Shown: piece by piece, positions 56,912 through 64,000 of the stretch
Numbering within the stretch: the stretch's first letter is position 1
Layout: the number at the start of each line of letters is the position of its first letter
Assembly: GCF_017583045.1 (NCBI RefSeq)
Contig: NZ_JAGFBF010000005.1
Span: 310,001 to 374,000 of the forward strand
Direction: 5' to 3'
Length of the DNA: 64,000 nucleotides
Source: Leucobacter tardus
GTDB taxonomy: Bacteria > Actinomycetota > Actinomycetes > Actinomycetales > Microbacteriaceae
The notes under the pieces: generated by a model
Seen by the model: the letters and a program-made list of their open reading frames with translations, nothing else
The model's database searches: none
What the model was told of the DNA's origin: nothing
Made by a program: the position numbers and the translations under genes

Positions 56912-57862
56912 TCAGTTCCGGCCGCCCAACCCGTCGTCGAACCCGAACTCGCCGCCCTCGCTGTCCGGGCGGTTCGCCAGAAAGTTCTCGAGCTCGCTCG
57001 CGAGCTGATCCGCCGTGGGAATCGCCCCGTCCTCATCGATGAGCGGCGAGGACTCCAAACGGTCCTGCATGTACCGATCATGGCGATCCTCGAGCGTGCG
57101 GACCATTTCCTCGGACTCAGCGTTATCAGCGATCTGCTTGTCGACCTGCACTCGGAACGCTTCAGCCTTCTGGCGCACATCATCTGTCGCGAAGAAGAGG
57201 CCCGCGGCCGCCATCACTCCATCGAGTGCCGCGAGCAACGCATCCGGGTACTCCGTATTGCCCAGATAGTGCGGAATGAGGAGTGCGAAGCCCGTCACTT
57301 CTTCCCCCAGGCTGTGCAACCGGTACTCAAGCACGTGGGACACGGACGCAGCGAGCTTCGTCGTCGGCCTCCAGACCGAGCGGTCCGCGATGAGATCTTC
57401 GCGAGAGCCGCTGACCGTGGCCCGAATCGGTCGGGTATGCGGCACCGGCATCGGCAGTGCATGCGCCCACACCGTGCGTGCGACTTCGAACTCGTGCGCA
57501 AGCATGAGGACCGCATCGATGAACTGCTCCCACCGAAAATCGGGTTCGTAGCCACTGAGCAGCAGGAACGGCGCGCCGAGTTCGTCGTGGGCGAGGCTCA
57601 GACTCAGCTCCTCGGGCGCGTAATCGAGCAGGTGGTCCTCGTCGAAGGTGATGACGGGCCGTCTCGCGCGGTAATCCAGCAACTCGTCAGCGCTGAAGCG
57701 CACGATCTCCTCGGGTGAGGAGTGCTCCCAGAGGTAGGTCTCGAGCTGACCCACGGCAGTTCCCGCATCCGTCACGCCGAGCAGTGCCACGATCAGTGGC
57801 AGACCCCTCGGGACCGCAGCGCGGCGCTCAGGGAACTCAGCGGAGAAGATCGGATTGTTCAC
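56912..57862 (-). CDS. PAC2-family protein
   Basis: A 316-residue PAC2 (proteasome assembly chaperone 2-like) protein. The core shows LIVALLGVTDAGTAVGQL near the N-terminus, LLSGYEPDFRWEQF, and LLIPHYLGNTEYPDALLAAL; an acidic coiled region follows (DNAESEEMVRTLEDRHDRY). Bacterial PAC2 proteins are common in actinobacteria, whether or not a proteasome is present, and their function is unproven. TAAACT at 57869-57874 lies 6 bases before the GTG start, giving a leaderless pattern. It diverges from lpdA. Confidence 0.86.
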   Translation of the reverse strand: MNNPIFSAEFPERRAAVPRGLPLIVALLGVTDAGTAVGQLETYLWEHSSPEEIVRFSADELLDYRARRPVITFDEDHLLDYAPEELSLSLAHDELGAPFLLLSGYEPDFRWEQFIDAVLMLAHEFEVARTVWAHALPMPVPHTRPIRATVSGSREDLIADRSVWRPTTKLAASVSHVLEYRLHSLGEEVTGFALLIPHYLGNTEYPDALLAALDGVMAAAGLFFATDDVRQKAEAFRVQVDKQIADNAESEEMVRTLEDRHDRYMQDRLESSPLIDEDGAIPTADQLASELENFLANRPDSEGGEFGFDDGLGGRN

Positions 57863-58080
57863 GACACCAGTTTACGAAACCTGCCTCGCGGAGCCCACCC
57901 GAACCGTGACGCCGAGAGCGAACCGCACAGGGAGTAAGCGGGTGCTCCCGTAGTTCGTCGGCAGCTGTCGCTGCACCGCCAGCACGACGACGCAACGAGT
58001 AGTAGGCTGGTGTTCGCCGCGTCAGGGCAGATCGTCCGACGCAGTCCATTCCATCGCGCACAACCCGAGGGAGATGCCAC

Positions 58081-59454
58081 TTGGCCGATCAGCAGTTTGA
58101 CATCGTTGTTCTGGGCGGCGGCAGCGCCGGCTATGCCGCAGCGATCCGGGCGCAGCAGCTCGGATTGAGCGCCGCGATCGTCGAGAAGGACAAGTTGGGC
58201 GGAACGTGCTTGCATCGCGGGTGCGTCCCGACGAAGGCGCTTCTGCACTCCGCCGAGGTCGTCGATGTGGCCCGCGAGGGCGCGAAGTACGGCTTGCAGG
58301 CGACGGTCGATGGTGTGGACATCGATGCGGTGAACGCGTACCGCGAGGGCATTGTGTCTTCGAAGTACAAGGGTCTGCAGGGACTTCTGAAGGCGAACAA
58401 GATCGAGATCTTCGCGGGCGAGGGTCGTCTCGTCGACGCGCACACCGTCGAGGTCGGTTCCGATCGTCTCACCGGTACGCACGTCGTGCTCGCGACCGGG
58501 TCCTACTCCCGCAGTCTGCCCGGCCTGGAGATCGGCGGCCGGGTCATCACGAGCGAGCACGCGATGCAACTCTCTGAGATTCCGCAGAAAGCGATCATTC
58601 TCGGTGGCGGCGTCATCGGTGTCGAGTTCGCGAGCGTCTGGCGCTCGTTCGGCGTCGATGTGACCATCGTCGAAGCGCTCCCCCACCTCGTTCCGAACGA
58701 GGAAGAGTCCATCTCGAAGCAGCTTGAGCGTGCATTCAAGAAGCGGAAGATCAACTTCTCGCTCGGCGTGCGCTTCGAGTCCGTGACCCAGACCGATGAC
58801 GGTGTCACGGTGAAGCTCGAGGACGGCACGGAGCTGACCGCCGACTACCTGTTGGTCGCCGTGGGTCGCGGTCCGGTCACCGACGGTCTCGGCTTCGCGG
58901 AGGCGGGCGTCACTCTCGACCGCGGTTTCGTGACCGTCAACGAACGTCTCGAGACGAGTCTTTCCGGCGTGTACGCCGTCGGCGACATCGTTCCGGGTCT
59001 GCAGCTCGCCCACCGAGGATTCCAGCAGGGCATCTTCGTCGCGGAGGAGATCGCCGGCCTGAAGCCGGTCGTCGTCGAAGACGTCAACATCCCGAAGATC
59101 ACCTACTGCGATCCCGAGGTCGCCTCGGTGGGACTGACGGAGGCCAAGGCCAAGGATCAGTACGGCGACGACCAGGTCGAGGCCTACGAGTACAACCTCG
59201 CCGGCAATGCGAAGAGCTCGATCATCGGCACGAGCGGTACGGTCAAGGCGGTCCGGGTGAAGGACGGCCCCGTGGTGGGCGTGCACATGATCGGTGGCCG
59301 GGTCGGCGAGCTGATCGGCGAAGCGCAGCTGATCGTCGGATGGGAAGCCTACCCGGAGGATGTGGCACCGTTGATCCACGGCCACCCCACCCAGCACGAA
59401 TCCATCGGCGAAGTGATGTTGAAGCTCGCCGGCAAGCCGCTGCACGCGATTTAA
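58081..59454 (+). CDS. lpdA: Dihydrolipoyl dehydrogenase (E3)
   Basis: Reoxidises dihydrolipoamide of 2-oxoacid dehydrogenase complexes with FAD and NAD. The 457-residue flavoprotein has FAD loop LGGGSAGYAAAIRAQQLG (11-28), redox pair Cys43/Cys48 in GGTCLHRGCVPTK, NAD loop ILGGGVIGVEFASVW, FAD-binding GVYAVGDI and the C-terminal His-Glu dyad HPTQHESIGE. The start is TTG at 58081, supported by GAGGGAG about 8 bases upstream. A -10-like TAGGCT lies at 58003-58008. sucB follows 41 bases later, so E3 and E2 are co-transcribed. Confidence 0.96.
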   Translation: MADQQFDIVVLGGGSAGYAAAIRAQQLGLSAAIVEKDKLGGTCLHRGCVPTKALLHSAEVVDVAREGAKYGLQATVDGVDIDAVNAYREGIVSSKYKGLQGLLKANKIEIFAGEGRLVDAHTVEVGSDRLTGTHVVLATGSYSRSLPGLEIGGRVITSEHAMQLSEIPQKAIILGGGVIGVEFASVWRSFGVDVTIVEALPHLVPNEEESISKQLERAFKKRKINFSLGVRFESVTQTDDGVTVKLEDGTELTADYLLVAVGRGPVTDGLGFAEAGVTLDRGFVTVNERLETSLSGVYAVGDIVPGLQLAHRGFQQGIFVAEEIAGLKPVVVEDVNIPKITYCDPEVASVGLTEAKAKDQYGDDQVEAYEYNLAGNAKSSIIGTSGTVKAVRVKDGPVVGVHMIGGRVGELIGEAQLIVGWEAYPEDVAPLIHGHPTQHESIGEVMLKLAGKPLHAI

Positions 59455-59495
59455 TCGCTGCCGCTGACGTTGACAACGAAACGGAGAAACACACC

Positions 59496-61295
59496 ATGAG
59501 TGAATCGGTCGTCCTCCCCGCACTGGGCGAGAGCGTCACCGAGGGCACGGTGACCCGCTGGCTGAAGAGCGTCGGCGATCACGTGGCCGTCGATGAGCCA
59601 CTGCTCGAGGTGTCGACCGACAAGGTCGACACCGAAGTCCCCTCGCCGGTCGAGGGAGTGCTCGAGGCCATTCTCGTCGATGAGGATGAGACGGCTGCAG
59701 TCGGTGCGGAGCTCGCGCGCATCGGTTCCGGAGAGGGCGGTGCGGACAGCGACAGCGATTCCGGCACGTCCGAGTCGACCTCTGATGAGGAGCCGGCGGA
59801 GAACGCTGAACCCGAAGAGGCCGAGCAGCCGCAGCAGTCCGAAGAAGCCCCCGCGCAGGTGTCAGCAGAAGCCGCCGCGGGTTCATCGAGCGATGACTCG
59901 GGTGAGAGCCAGGACGTCGTGCTTCCCGCGCTCGGCGAGAGCGTGACCGAGGGCACCGTGACGCGCTGGCTGAAGAGCGTCGGCGACTCCGTTGAGGTGG
60001 ATGAGTCGCTGCTCGAGGTCTCGACCGACAAGGTCGACACTGAAGTACCCTCGCCGTTCGCGGGTGTGGTTCAGGAGATCCTGGTTCAAGAGGACGAGAC
60101 CGCCGAGGTCGGCGCCGTGCTCGCCCGGGTGGGCAGCGGTGCGCCGGAAGAGAGTCCGAAGCAGGAAGAGGCTCCGAAGCAGGAAGAGGCTCCGAAGCAG
60201 GAAGAGGCTCCGAAGCAGGAAGAGGCTCCGAAGCAGGAAGAGGCTCCGAAGCAGGAAGAGGCTCCGAAGCAGGAAGAGGCTCCGAAGCAGGAGGAGGCTC
60301 CGAAGCAGGAAAAGGCCCCCCAGCAGGAGGCGGAGAAGCCCCGGCACGGTCAGTCCGAGGGGCAGCAGTCGTCGTCGGGCTACGTCACGCCGATCGTCCG
60401 GAAGCTCGCCAACGACGCTGGGATCGACCTGTCGTCGGTGCAGGGCTCGGGCGTCGGCGGGCGCATTCGCAAGGAAGACGTGGAGTCGGCGATTGCCGCC
60501 CAATCGTCGAGTTCGGCCGCATCCTCGTCGGCCGCTCCCGCGACGGAGTCGAAGGCCAAGCAGCCGGTCGAGGTCTCGGATCTTCGCGGTACCACCGCGA
60601 AGATGAGCCGTTTGCGCAAGGTGATCGCCGAGCGCGCTGTCGCTTCGCTGCAGCAGACCGCTCAGCTCACCACGGTGGTCGAGGTCGACGTGACTCGGGT
60701 CGCTCAGTTCCGCGCTGCGAACAAGGACGAGTTCCAGAAGCGCACCGGTTCGAAGCTCTCCTTCCTGCCGTTCTTCGCGGTCGCTGCCGCTGAGGCGTTG
60801 CGGACCTACCCGGTCATCAACGCGACGGTCGAGGACGGCAGCATCTCGTACCCCGACACCGAGAACATCAGCATCGCCGTCGATACCGAACGCGGCCTGC
60901 TGACTCCGGTGCTGCGCGATGCGGGTGAGAAGAACATGGCGGAGATCGCGGGCGAGATCGCCGATCTCGCGGCTCGCACGCGTGACAACAAGCTCACGCC
61001 TGACGAGTTGAGTGGCGGCACGTTCACGCTGACGAACACCGGATCCCGCGGAGCGCTCTTCGACACGCCCTTGGTGTTCCTCCCGCAGGTCGCCATCCTG
61101 GGCACTGGAGCGGTCGTGAAGAAGCCGCTCGTCATCTCGGGTCCCGAGGGCGATTCCATTGCGATCCGTTCGACGGTCTATCTGGCGCTCTCCTACGATC
61201 ACCGCATCGTCGATGGGGCCGACGCCGCGCGATTCCTCTCGCAGATCAAGAACCGTCTCGAAGAGGGCGACTTCGCAGACGACCTCGGAATGTAA
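59496..61295 (+). CDS. sucB: Dihydrolipoamide acyltransferase (E2) with two lipoyl domains
   Basis: E2 core of the 2-oxoglutarate (and in actinobacteria commonly also pyruvate) dehydrogenase complex. The 599-residue protein has lipoyl domain 1 (2-77, Lys43) and a near-identical lipoyl domain 2 (138-213, Lys179), an acidic linker, nine tandem PKQEEA-type hexapeptides (221-274), a peripheral-subunit-binding domain (YVTPIVRKLANDAGIDL onward) and the catalytic domain ending with the HxxxDG motif SYDHRIVDGAD. Both lipoyl Lys residues lie in STDKVDTEVPSP. The hexapeptide tract is an unusually regular swinging-arm linker. A terminator follows. Confidence 0.95.
   Translation: MSESVVLPALGESVTEGTVTRWLKSVGDHVAVDEPLLEVSTDKVDTEVPSPVEGVLEAILVDEDETAAVGAELARIGSGEGGADSDSDSGTSESTSDEEPAENAEPEEAEQPQQSEEAPAQVSAEAAAGSSSDDSGESQDVVLPALGESVTEGTVTRWLKSVGDSVEVDESLLEVSTDKVDTEVPSPFAGVVQEILVQEDETAEVGAVLARVGSGAPEESPKQEEAPKQEEAPKQEEAPKQEEAPKQEEAPKQEEAPKQEEAPKQEEAPKQEKAPQQEAEKPRHGQSEGQQSSSGYVTPIVRKLANDAGIDLSSVQGSGVGGRIRKEDVESAIAAQSSSSAASSSAAPATESKAKQPVEVSDLRGTTAKMSRLRKVIAERAVASLQQTAQLTTVVEVDVTRVAQFRAANKDEFQKRTGSKLSFLPFFAVAAAEALRTYPVINATVEDGSISYPDTENISIAVDTERGLLTPVLRDAGEKNMAEIAGEIADLAARTRDNKLTPDELSGGTFTLTNTGSRGALFDTPLVFLPQVAILGTGAVVKKPLVISGPEGDSIAIRSTVYLALSYDHRIVDGADAARFLSQIKNRLEEGDFADDLGM
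60156..60317 (+). repeat. 18-base minisatellite in sucB (nine units)
   Basis: Seven identical copies of CCGAAGCAGGAAGAGGCT, one with a single silent change and a ninth with changes giving PKQEKA, run head to tail and encode PKQEEA repeats in the E2 linker. A degenerate PQQEAE unit follows. Being a multiple of three, unit gain or loss keeps the frame. Confidence 0.95.
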
Positions 61296-61524
61296 CGTTC
61301 TGCTTTTGCCACTGGCCGTGTTGTCCGTCCTGGACAGCGCGGCCAGTGGCGTCTGAGACGGGCGCGCGTGACGTGATCCGGCGTGCGATCGAGAAATGCA
61401 CCGCTTCCCGGGCGGCATCCTCATTCACTGTCGGTCCTTCACCGATGATCGCGATGGCTTCGTCCAACCCTTCCAACAGGAGCGCGCTCCCACCCGGATG
61501 ATCCGACGTGGCAAGGACGCTCAC
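61246..61524 (-). CDS. Hypothetical protein, coupled to a disrupted ORF
   Basis: A possible 92-residue protein starting at GTG 61524 (VSVLATSDHPGGSALLLEGL...). The first 50 residues look protein-like, with an acidic amphipathic stretch (DEAIAIIGEGPTVNEDAARE), while the last 30 are read from the sucB terminator and its antisense and look random. Its start overlaps the preceding ORF stop as GTGA. No family is recognised. It may be genuine, truncated, or part of a decaying locus. Confidence 0.35.
   Translation of the reverse strand: MSVLATSDHPGGSALLLEGLDEAIAIIGEGPTVNEDAAREAVHFSIARRITSRAPVSDATGRAVQDGQHGQWQKQNVTFRGRLRSRPLRDGS
61308..61350 (+). terminator. Terminator of lpdA-sucB
   Basis: GCCACTGGCCG and its complement form an 11-bp stem, with inner GTCC/GGAC pairing, 12 bases past the sucB stop. 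No T-run follows downstream, so termination may be partial. Confidence 0.6.
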
Positions 61525-62002
61525 GATCGTTTCTCGCGGAACTCCGACCGCAGCGCATCCCGCATCATGTCCGGTGTCACGGTGCCGACGCGCTCGTGCC
61601 GACTGCGATCGCGCACCCCGCCGACCGCCGACCATCCGGATCTCGATTCCTCTCGATTGCAGCACGAGGTCGTCGCGGGACAGCAGGCCCCAGCAGTAGC
61701 CCCGCATGCGCGCACGGAGTCCCAGCAGGCACAGGTGCTCGACCAGCCAGGCGAGCTCGGGCACGCTCATCGGGGTCGGTGGCTCCCGGCCGGCCACGGA
61801 TCTGCCTCGGCTCACGATGTGCCCGGTCCGTTCACGTCGGGTCCTCTCTCACCTGCATCTGCTCAGCATGCGCCATCTCCCCGTCCGGATGTGACGGTCC
61901 GGCACCTGGGTGGAGCGATCCCGCCCGTGCCGGCCCTGTGAACGACGCACGAGAGCGTGTGAGCGTCACTCAGCAGCCCACTGACGCGATACGCTAGAGG
62001 GT
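61351..62002. other. Intergenic region of uncertain content between sucB and DUF4191
   Basis: Apart from the two doubtful minus-strand ORFs, I see no intact recognisable gene. Three GTGA stop/start overlaps occur on the minus strand (61832-61835, 61812-61815, 61521-61524) linking very short frames, as in a run of coupled or decayed genes. Most relatives carry lipB and lipA here; I see no LipA Cys motif or other trace of either. A -10-like TACGCT at 61990-61995 serves DUF4191. Confidence 0.6.
61521..61770 (-). pseudogene. Frame-disrupted hypothetical gene (7-bp tandem duplication)
   Basis: Reading leftward from ATG 61770, MSVPELAWLVEHLCLLGLRA... runs in one frame to RMVGG. It then makes sense only in a second frame, VRDRSRHERVGTVTPDMMRD...REKRS, ending at 61521. 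Removing one copy of the 7-base tandem repeat GTCGGCG/GTCGGCG (plus positions 61619-61632) joins both into one 80-odd residue protein. It lies in the 700-base gap between sucB and DUF4191. I recognise no family. It may be a recent knockout, a phase-variable gene or a degenerating remnant. Confidence 0.45.
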
Positions 62003-62704
62003 ATGGCAAAAGAGAAGCAGCAGAAGGCGGCGAAGGAGCCCGGTCGCATCAAGCAGATGGTGCAGGTGTACCGCACCACCAAGCAGCACGACCGGAAGCT
62101 CCCCCTGCTCATGCTGCTCGCGATCGTGGGGCCGATCCTCGTATCCGTGCTGCTCGCGTTCCTGCTCGGTGGCGGGGTGTTCTCCTGGATCCTCTGGCCG
62201 ATTACCGGCATCCTGGTCGGACTCCTCCTGGCGATGATTATCCTCGGTCGGCGCGCCGAGAGTACCGCGTACCGTCAGATCGCCGGTCAGCCCGGCGCCG
62301 TCGGTGCCGTCGTTCAGAGTGCGCTCCGCCGGTCCTGGCGCGGTTCCGAGGTGCCGGTGGCCATGAATCGTCAGCAGGATGCCGTCTATCGGGTCGTCGG
62401 ACGCGGCGGTGTCGTGCTGATCGGCGAGGGTCCTCAGCAGCGGACGGCGCGCATGATCGCGGAGGAGAAGCGCCGCATCCGACCCGTGCTGCGCAACGTC
62501 GAGATCACCGAGCTCTTCGTGGGTCCCGACGCCGACAGCGTGCCGCTGCACAAGTTGTCACGCACGCTCGTCAAGCTCAAGCCGACCCTGCGTCGCGCCG
62601 AGGTGCAGGCGGTGCACAATCGCCTCGTCTCCCTGAAGCAGGCGCCCGTCGGAATTCCGAAGGGCATCGATCCGAACAAGATCCGCTCGCAGCGCCCCCG
62701 CTAG
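62003..62704 (+). CDS. DUF4191 membrane protein
   Basis: A 233-residue actinobacterial membrane protein (DUF4191), function unknown. A basic N-terminus (AKEKQQKAAKEPGRIKQM) is followed by two helices (about 34-57 and 60-80) and a soluble C-terminal domain with VGRGGVVLIGEGP, AEEKRRIRPVLRNV and VHKLSRTL-like (VPLHKLSRTLVKL) blocks. It stands just before the RDD gene and glnA, as in mycobacteria. TACGCT lies 7 bases before the ATG, and AGAGGGT between them could also act as a Shine-Dalgarno. Confidence 0.86.
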   Translation: MAKEKQQKAAKEPGRIKQMVQVYRTTKQHDRKLPLLMLLAIVGPILVSVLLAFLLGGGVFSWILWPITGILVGLLLAMIILGRRAESTAYRQIAGQPGAVGAVVQSALRRSWRGSEVPVAMNRQQDAVYRVVGRGGVVLIGEGPQQRTARMIAEEKRRIRPVLRNVEITELFVGPDADSVPLHKLSRTLVKLKPTLRRAEVQAVHNRLVSLKQAPVGIPKGIDPNKIRSQRPR

Positions 62705-62726
62705 ATCTGTACGTGTCGACAGGCTT

Positions 62727-63158
62727 CTACCAGCGGATGAGGACGGTCCCGGCGATCTTGTCGTGGAAACCGCGCTGATCGGAGTCCCAGACCAGTACCG
62801 GGATCACGAGCACCAGGAGCAGGGTGCGCACCAGTGGTCGCCAGATCCCGACCCAGCCGCCGCTGATCGGAACGACGCGGAGTCCGAACACACGGTGGCC
62901 GAGGGACCCTCCGATCGTCGGAATGAACACGATCTGCATCAGTGCGAATATCCCGAGCGGCAGGAACGGGTGCGGGTCGCCGCCCGCGACAAGCGCTGCG
63001 ATGACGCCGGCGATCCCCCAGTCGAGCAGAATTGCAAGCGTGCGGCGACCGATACGACCGACCGAACGAGGTCCCTCCGCCGGGAGCCCGAGACGCTCAC
63101 CCGGCCATTCGCTGGGTTCGAGATCTCCGAAGCGCTGCGGTTGGGGAGAATGAGGCAT
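62727..63158 (-). CDS. RDD-family membrane protein
   Basis: A 143-residue RDD protein with a polar N-terminus, then helices at about 42-60, 64-85 and 108-125. The RDD signature appears as GRRTLAILLDWGIAGV and the middle conserved part as IGGSLGHRVFGLRVV. Function is unknown, though some RDD proteins are proposed ion transporters. TAGGAT (63166-63171) lies 7 bases before the ATG at 63158, so I take that leaderless start over the two ATGs just upstream. It diverges from glnA and shares the intergenic region holding the GlnR-like operator. Confidence 0.85.
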   Translation of the reverse strand: MPHSPQPQRFGDLEPSEWPGERLGLPAEGPRSVGRIGRRTLAILLDWGIAGVIAALVAGGDPHPFLPLGIFALMQIVFIPTIGGSLGHRVFGLRVVPISGGWVGIWRPLVRTLLLVLVIPVLVWDSDQRGFHDKIAGTVLIRW

Positions 63159-63175
63159 ATCCATCATCCTAGTTT

Positions 63176-63213
63176 GTAACACGCGGGAAACACTCGTCTC
63201 ACCGAACTGAAAC
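63176..63213 (+). promoter_or_regulatory. Candidate GlnR operator upstream of glnA
   Basis: GTAAC-n6-GAAAC-n6-CTCAC-n6-GAAAC (sites at 63176, 63187, 63198 and 63209) fits the actinobacterial GlnR consensus gTnAC-n6-GAAAC in two adjacent half-site pairs with the exact spacing; only one base of the third block departs. It ends 65 bases before the glnA ATG and just upstream of a -10-like TAGGGT (63224-63229). GlnR is the known nitrogen regulator of glnA in Streptomyces and mycobacteria. Confidence 0.8.
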
Positions 63214-63278
63214 CAGTCTCGCGTAGGGTGGTCATGACCGTTCGGCACCGCCCGAGGTGCACTGGCAATAGGAGCAGC

Positions 63279-64000
63279 ATGTTTCAAACCCCCCAGGAAG
63301 TCATCGATTTCATCAAGGAGACGGACGTCAAGTTTCTCGACGTGCGCTTCACGGATCTCCCCGGTGTGCAGCAGCACTTCAACATTCCGGCCGCTACGGT
63401 CGATCTGGACTTCTTCGAGGTCGGGCAGATGTTCGATGGCTCCTCGATCCGCGGCTTCGCCGGCATCGCCGAGTCCGACCAGCAGCTGATCCCCGATGTG
63501 ACGACCGCGTACCTCGACCAGTTCCGCGCCGAGCGCACGCTGATCATGCTCTTCGACATCTACAACCCGCGCACCGGAGAGATCTATTCGAAGGATCCGC
63601 GCCAGGTGGCCAAGAAGGCTGAGCGCTACCTCACGTCGACCGGCATTGCGGACACCGCGTTCTTCGCTCCCGAAGCCGAGTTCTACATCTTCGACGATGT
63701 GCGCTACGAGACCACCGGCCACCGCACCATGTACGCCATCGACTCGGAAGAGGCGCACTGGAACTCGGCGCGCGAGGAGGAGGGCGGCAACCTCGGTCAC
63801 AAGACCTCGGCCAAGGGCGGGTACTTCCCGGTCTCCCCGGTCGACAAGCAGGCGGACCTGCGCGACGACATCTCGCTTCGGTTGATCGAAGCCGGGCTCG
63901 AGCTCGAACGATCGCACCACGAGGTCGGTGCTCCTGGTCAGGCCGAGATCAACTACCGATTCGACACCATGGTGAGCGCCGCTGATGATGTGCTGAAGTT
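63279..64000 (+). CDS. glnA: Glutamine synthetase, type I (partial, 3' end beyond window)
   Basis: ATP-dependent synthesis of glutamine from glutamate and ammonia. The visible 240 residues match the N-terminus of GSI: MFQTPQEVIDFIKE, VKFLDVRFTDLPGVQQHF, the GQMFDGSSIRGFAGI active-site loop, FFAPEAEFYIFDDVRY with metal-binding Glu residues, the GHKTSAKGGYFPVSPVD segment, and HHEVGAPGQAEINYRFD. AGGAG stands about 5 bases before the ATG. Upstream sits a GlnR-type operator. The downstream order sucB...DUF4191-RDD-glnA is the standard actinobacterial arrangement. The gene is open at the window edge. Confidence 0.96.
   Translation, partial: MFQTPQEVIDFIKETDVKFLDVRFTDLPGVQQHFNIPAATVDLDFFEVGQMFDGSSIRGFAGIAESDQQLIPDVTTAYLDQFRAERTLIMLFDIYNPRTGEIYSKDPRQVAKKAERYLTSTGIADTAFFAPEAEFYIFDDVRYETTGHRTMYAIDSEEAHWNSAREEEGGNLGHKTSAKGGYFPVSPVDKQADLRDDISLRLIEAGLELERSHHEVGAPGQAEINYRFDTMVSAADDVLK

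Noticed and set aside
60156-60317. Short regular repeats resembling a CRISPR array
   Set aside because: The units are contiguous, have no spacers, and lie in frame inside sucB as PKQEEA codons.
61396-61941. Plus-strand 181-codon frame between sucB and DUF4191
   Set aside because: No ribosome binding site, no motif, and composition typical of a shadow frame; the minus-strand half-frames look more protein-like.

Overview
The window is a 64 kb stretch of a high-GC actinobacterial chromosome. It looks like Micrococcales, probably Microbacteriaceae; the genus cannot be fixed from sequence alone. The evidence is phylum-restricted genes (whiA, sepH, DUF3000, DUF3159, DUF3710, DUF3093, DUF4191, DUF4193, DUF4233, DUF7455), conserved neighbourhoods shared with mycobacteria (sigA to dut; sucB to glnA), an actinobacterial ileS T-box and a GlnR-type operator. 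Almost all of it is vertically inherited core genome. I see no prophage, integrase, transposase or CRISPR array.

Layout. 1-11.3 kb: whiA, rapZ, uvrC and uvrA on the minus strand, then a plus-strand molybdopterin sulfoxide reductase, then uvrB. A LexA-like box covers the uvrA promoter. 11.4-18.6 kb: a YcaQ-type DNA glycosylase, ndk, DUF4233, folC and ileS, with a T-box leader before ileS. 18.7-22.5 kb: a small helical protein, then a four-gene Mn/Zn-type ABC importer behind a perfect palindromic operator. 22.6-27.0 kb: tRNA-Leu(GAG), a superfamily II helicase, an SGNH hydrolase, a GerW-like protein and gluQ. 27.1-33.3 kb: a choline-to-betaine operon (betT, betB, codA-type choline oxidase), then pdxY. 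33.3-39.7 kb: zapE, DUF3000, an RNase D-like exonuclease and a fadA-fadB beta-oxidation pair. 39.7-44.6 kb: dxs and aconitase, the latter with a palindromic operator on its -10 box. 44.6-55.4 kb: DUF3159, DUF3710, dut, DUF3093, DUF4193, sepH, a phosphodiesterase-like protein, and convergent parC and parE. 55.1-61.3 kb: DUF7455, sigA, PAC2, lpdA and sucB. 61.3-62.0 kb: a degenerate gap where most relatives carry lipB-lipA. 62.0-64 kb: DUF4191, RDD protein and the start of glnA.

The genes cover DNA repair (UvrABC plus glycosylase), translation, osmoprotection, lipid oxidation, isoprenoid supply, the TCA cycle, cell division (SepH, WhiA) and nitrogen assimilation. The strongest unexpected pattern is architectural. 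About sixteen transcription-unit-heading genes have a TANNNT -10 hexamer exactly 6-8 bases before the start codon and mostly no Shine-Dalgarno, which predicts widespread leaderless transcription. The least explained DNA is the 61.35-61.98 kb gap, with a gene split by a 7-bp tandem duplication and three GTGA stop/start overlaps.
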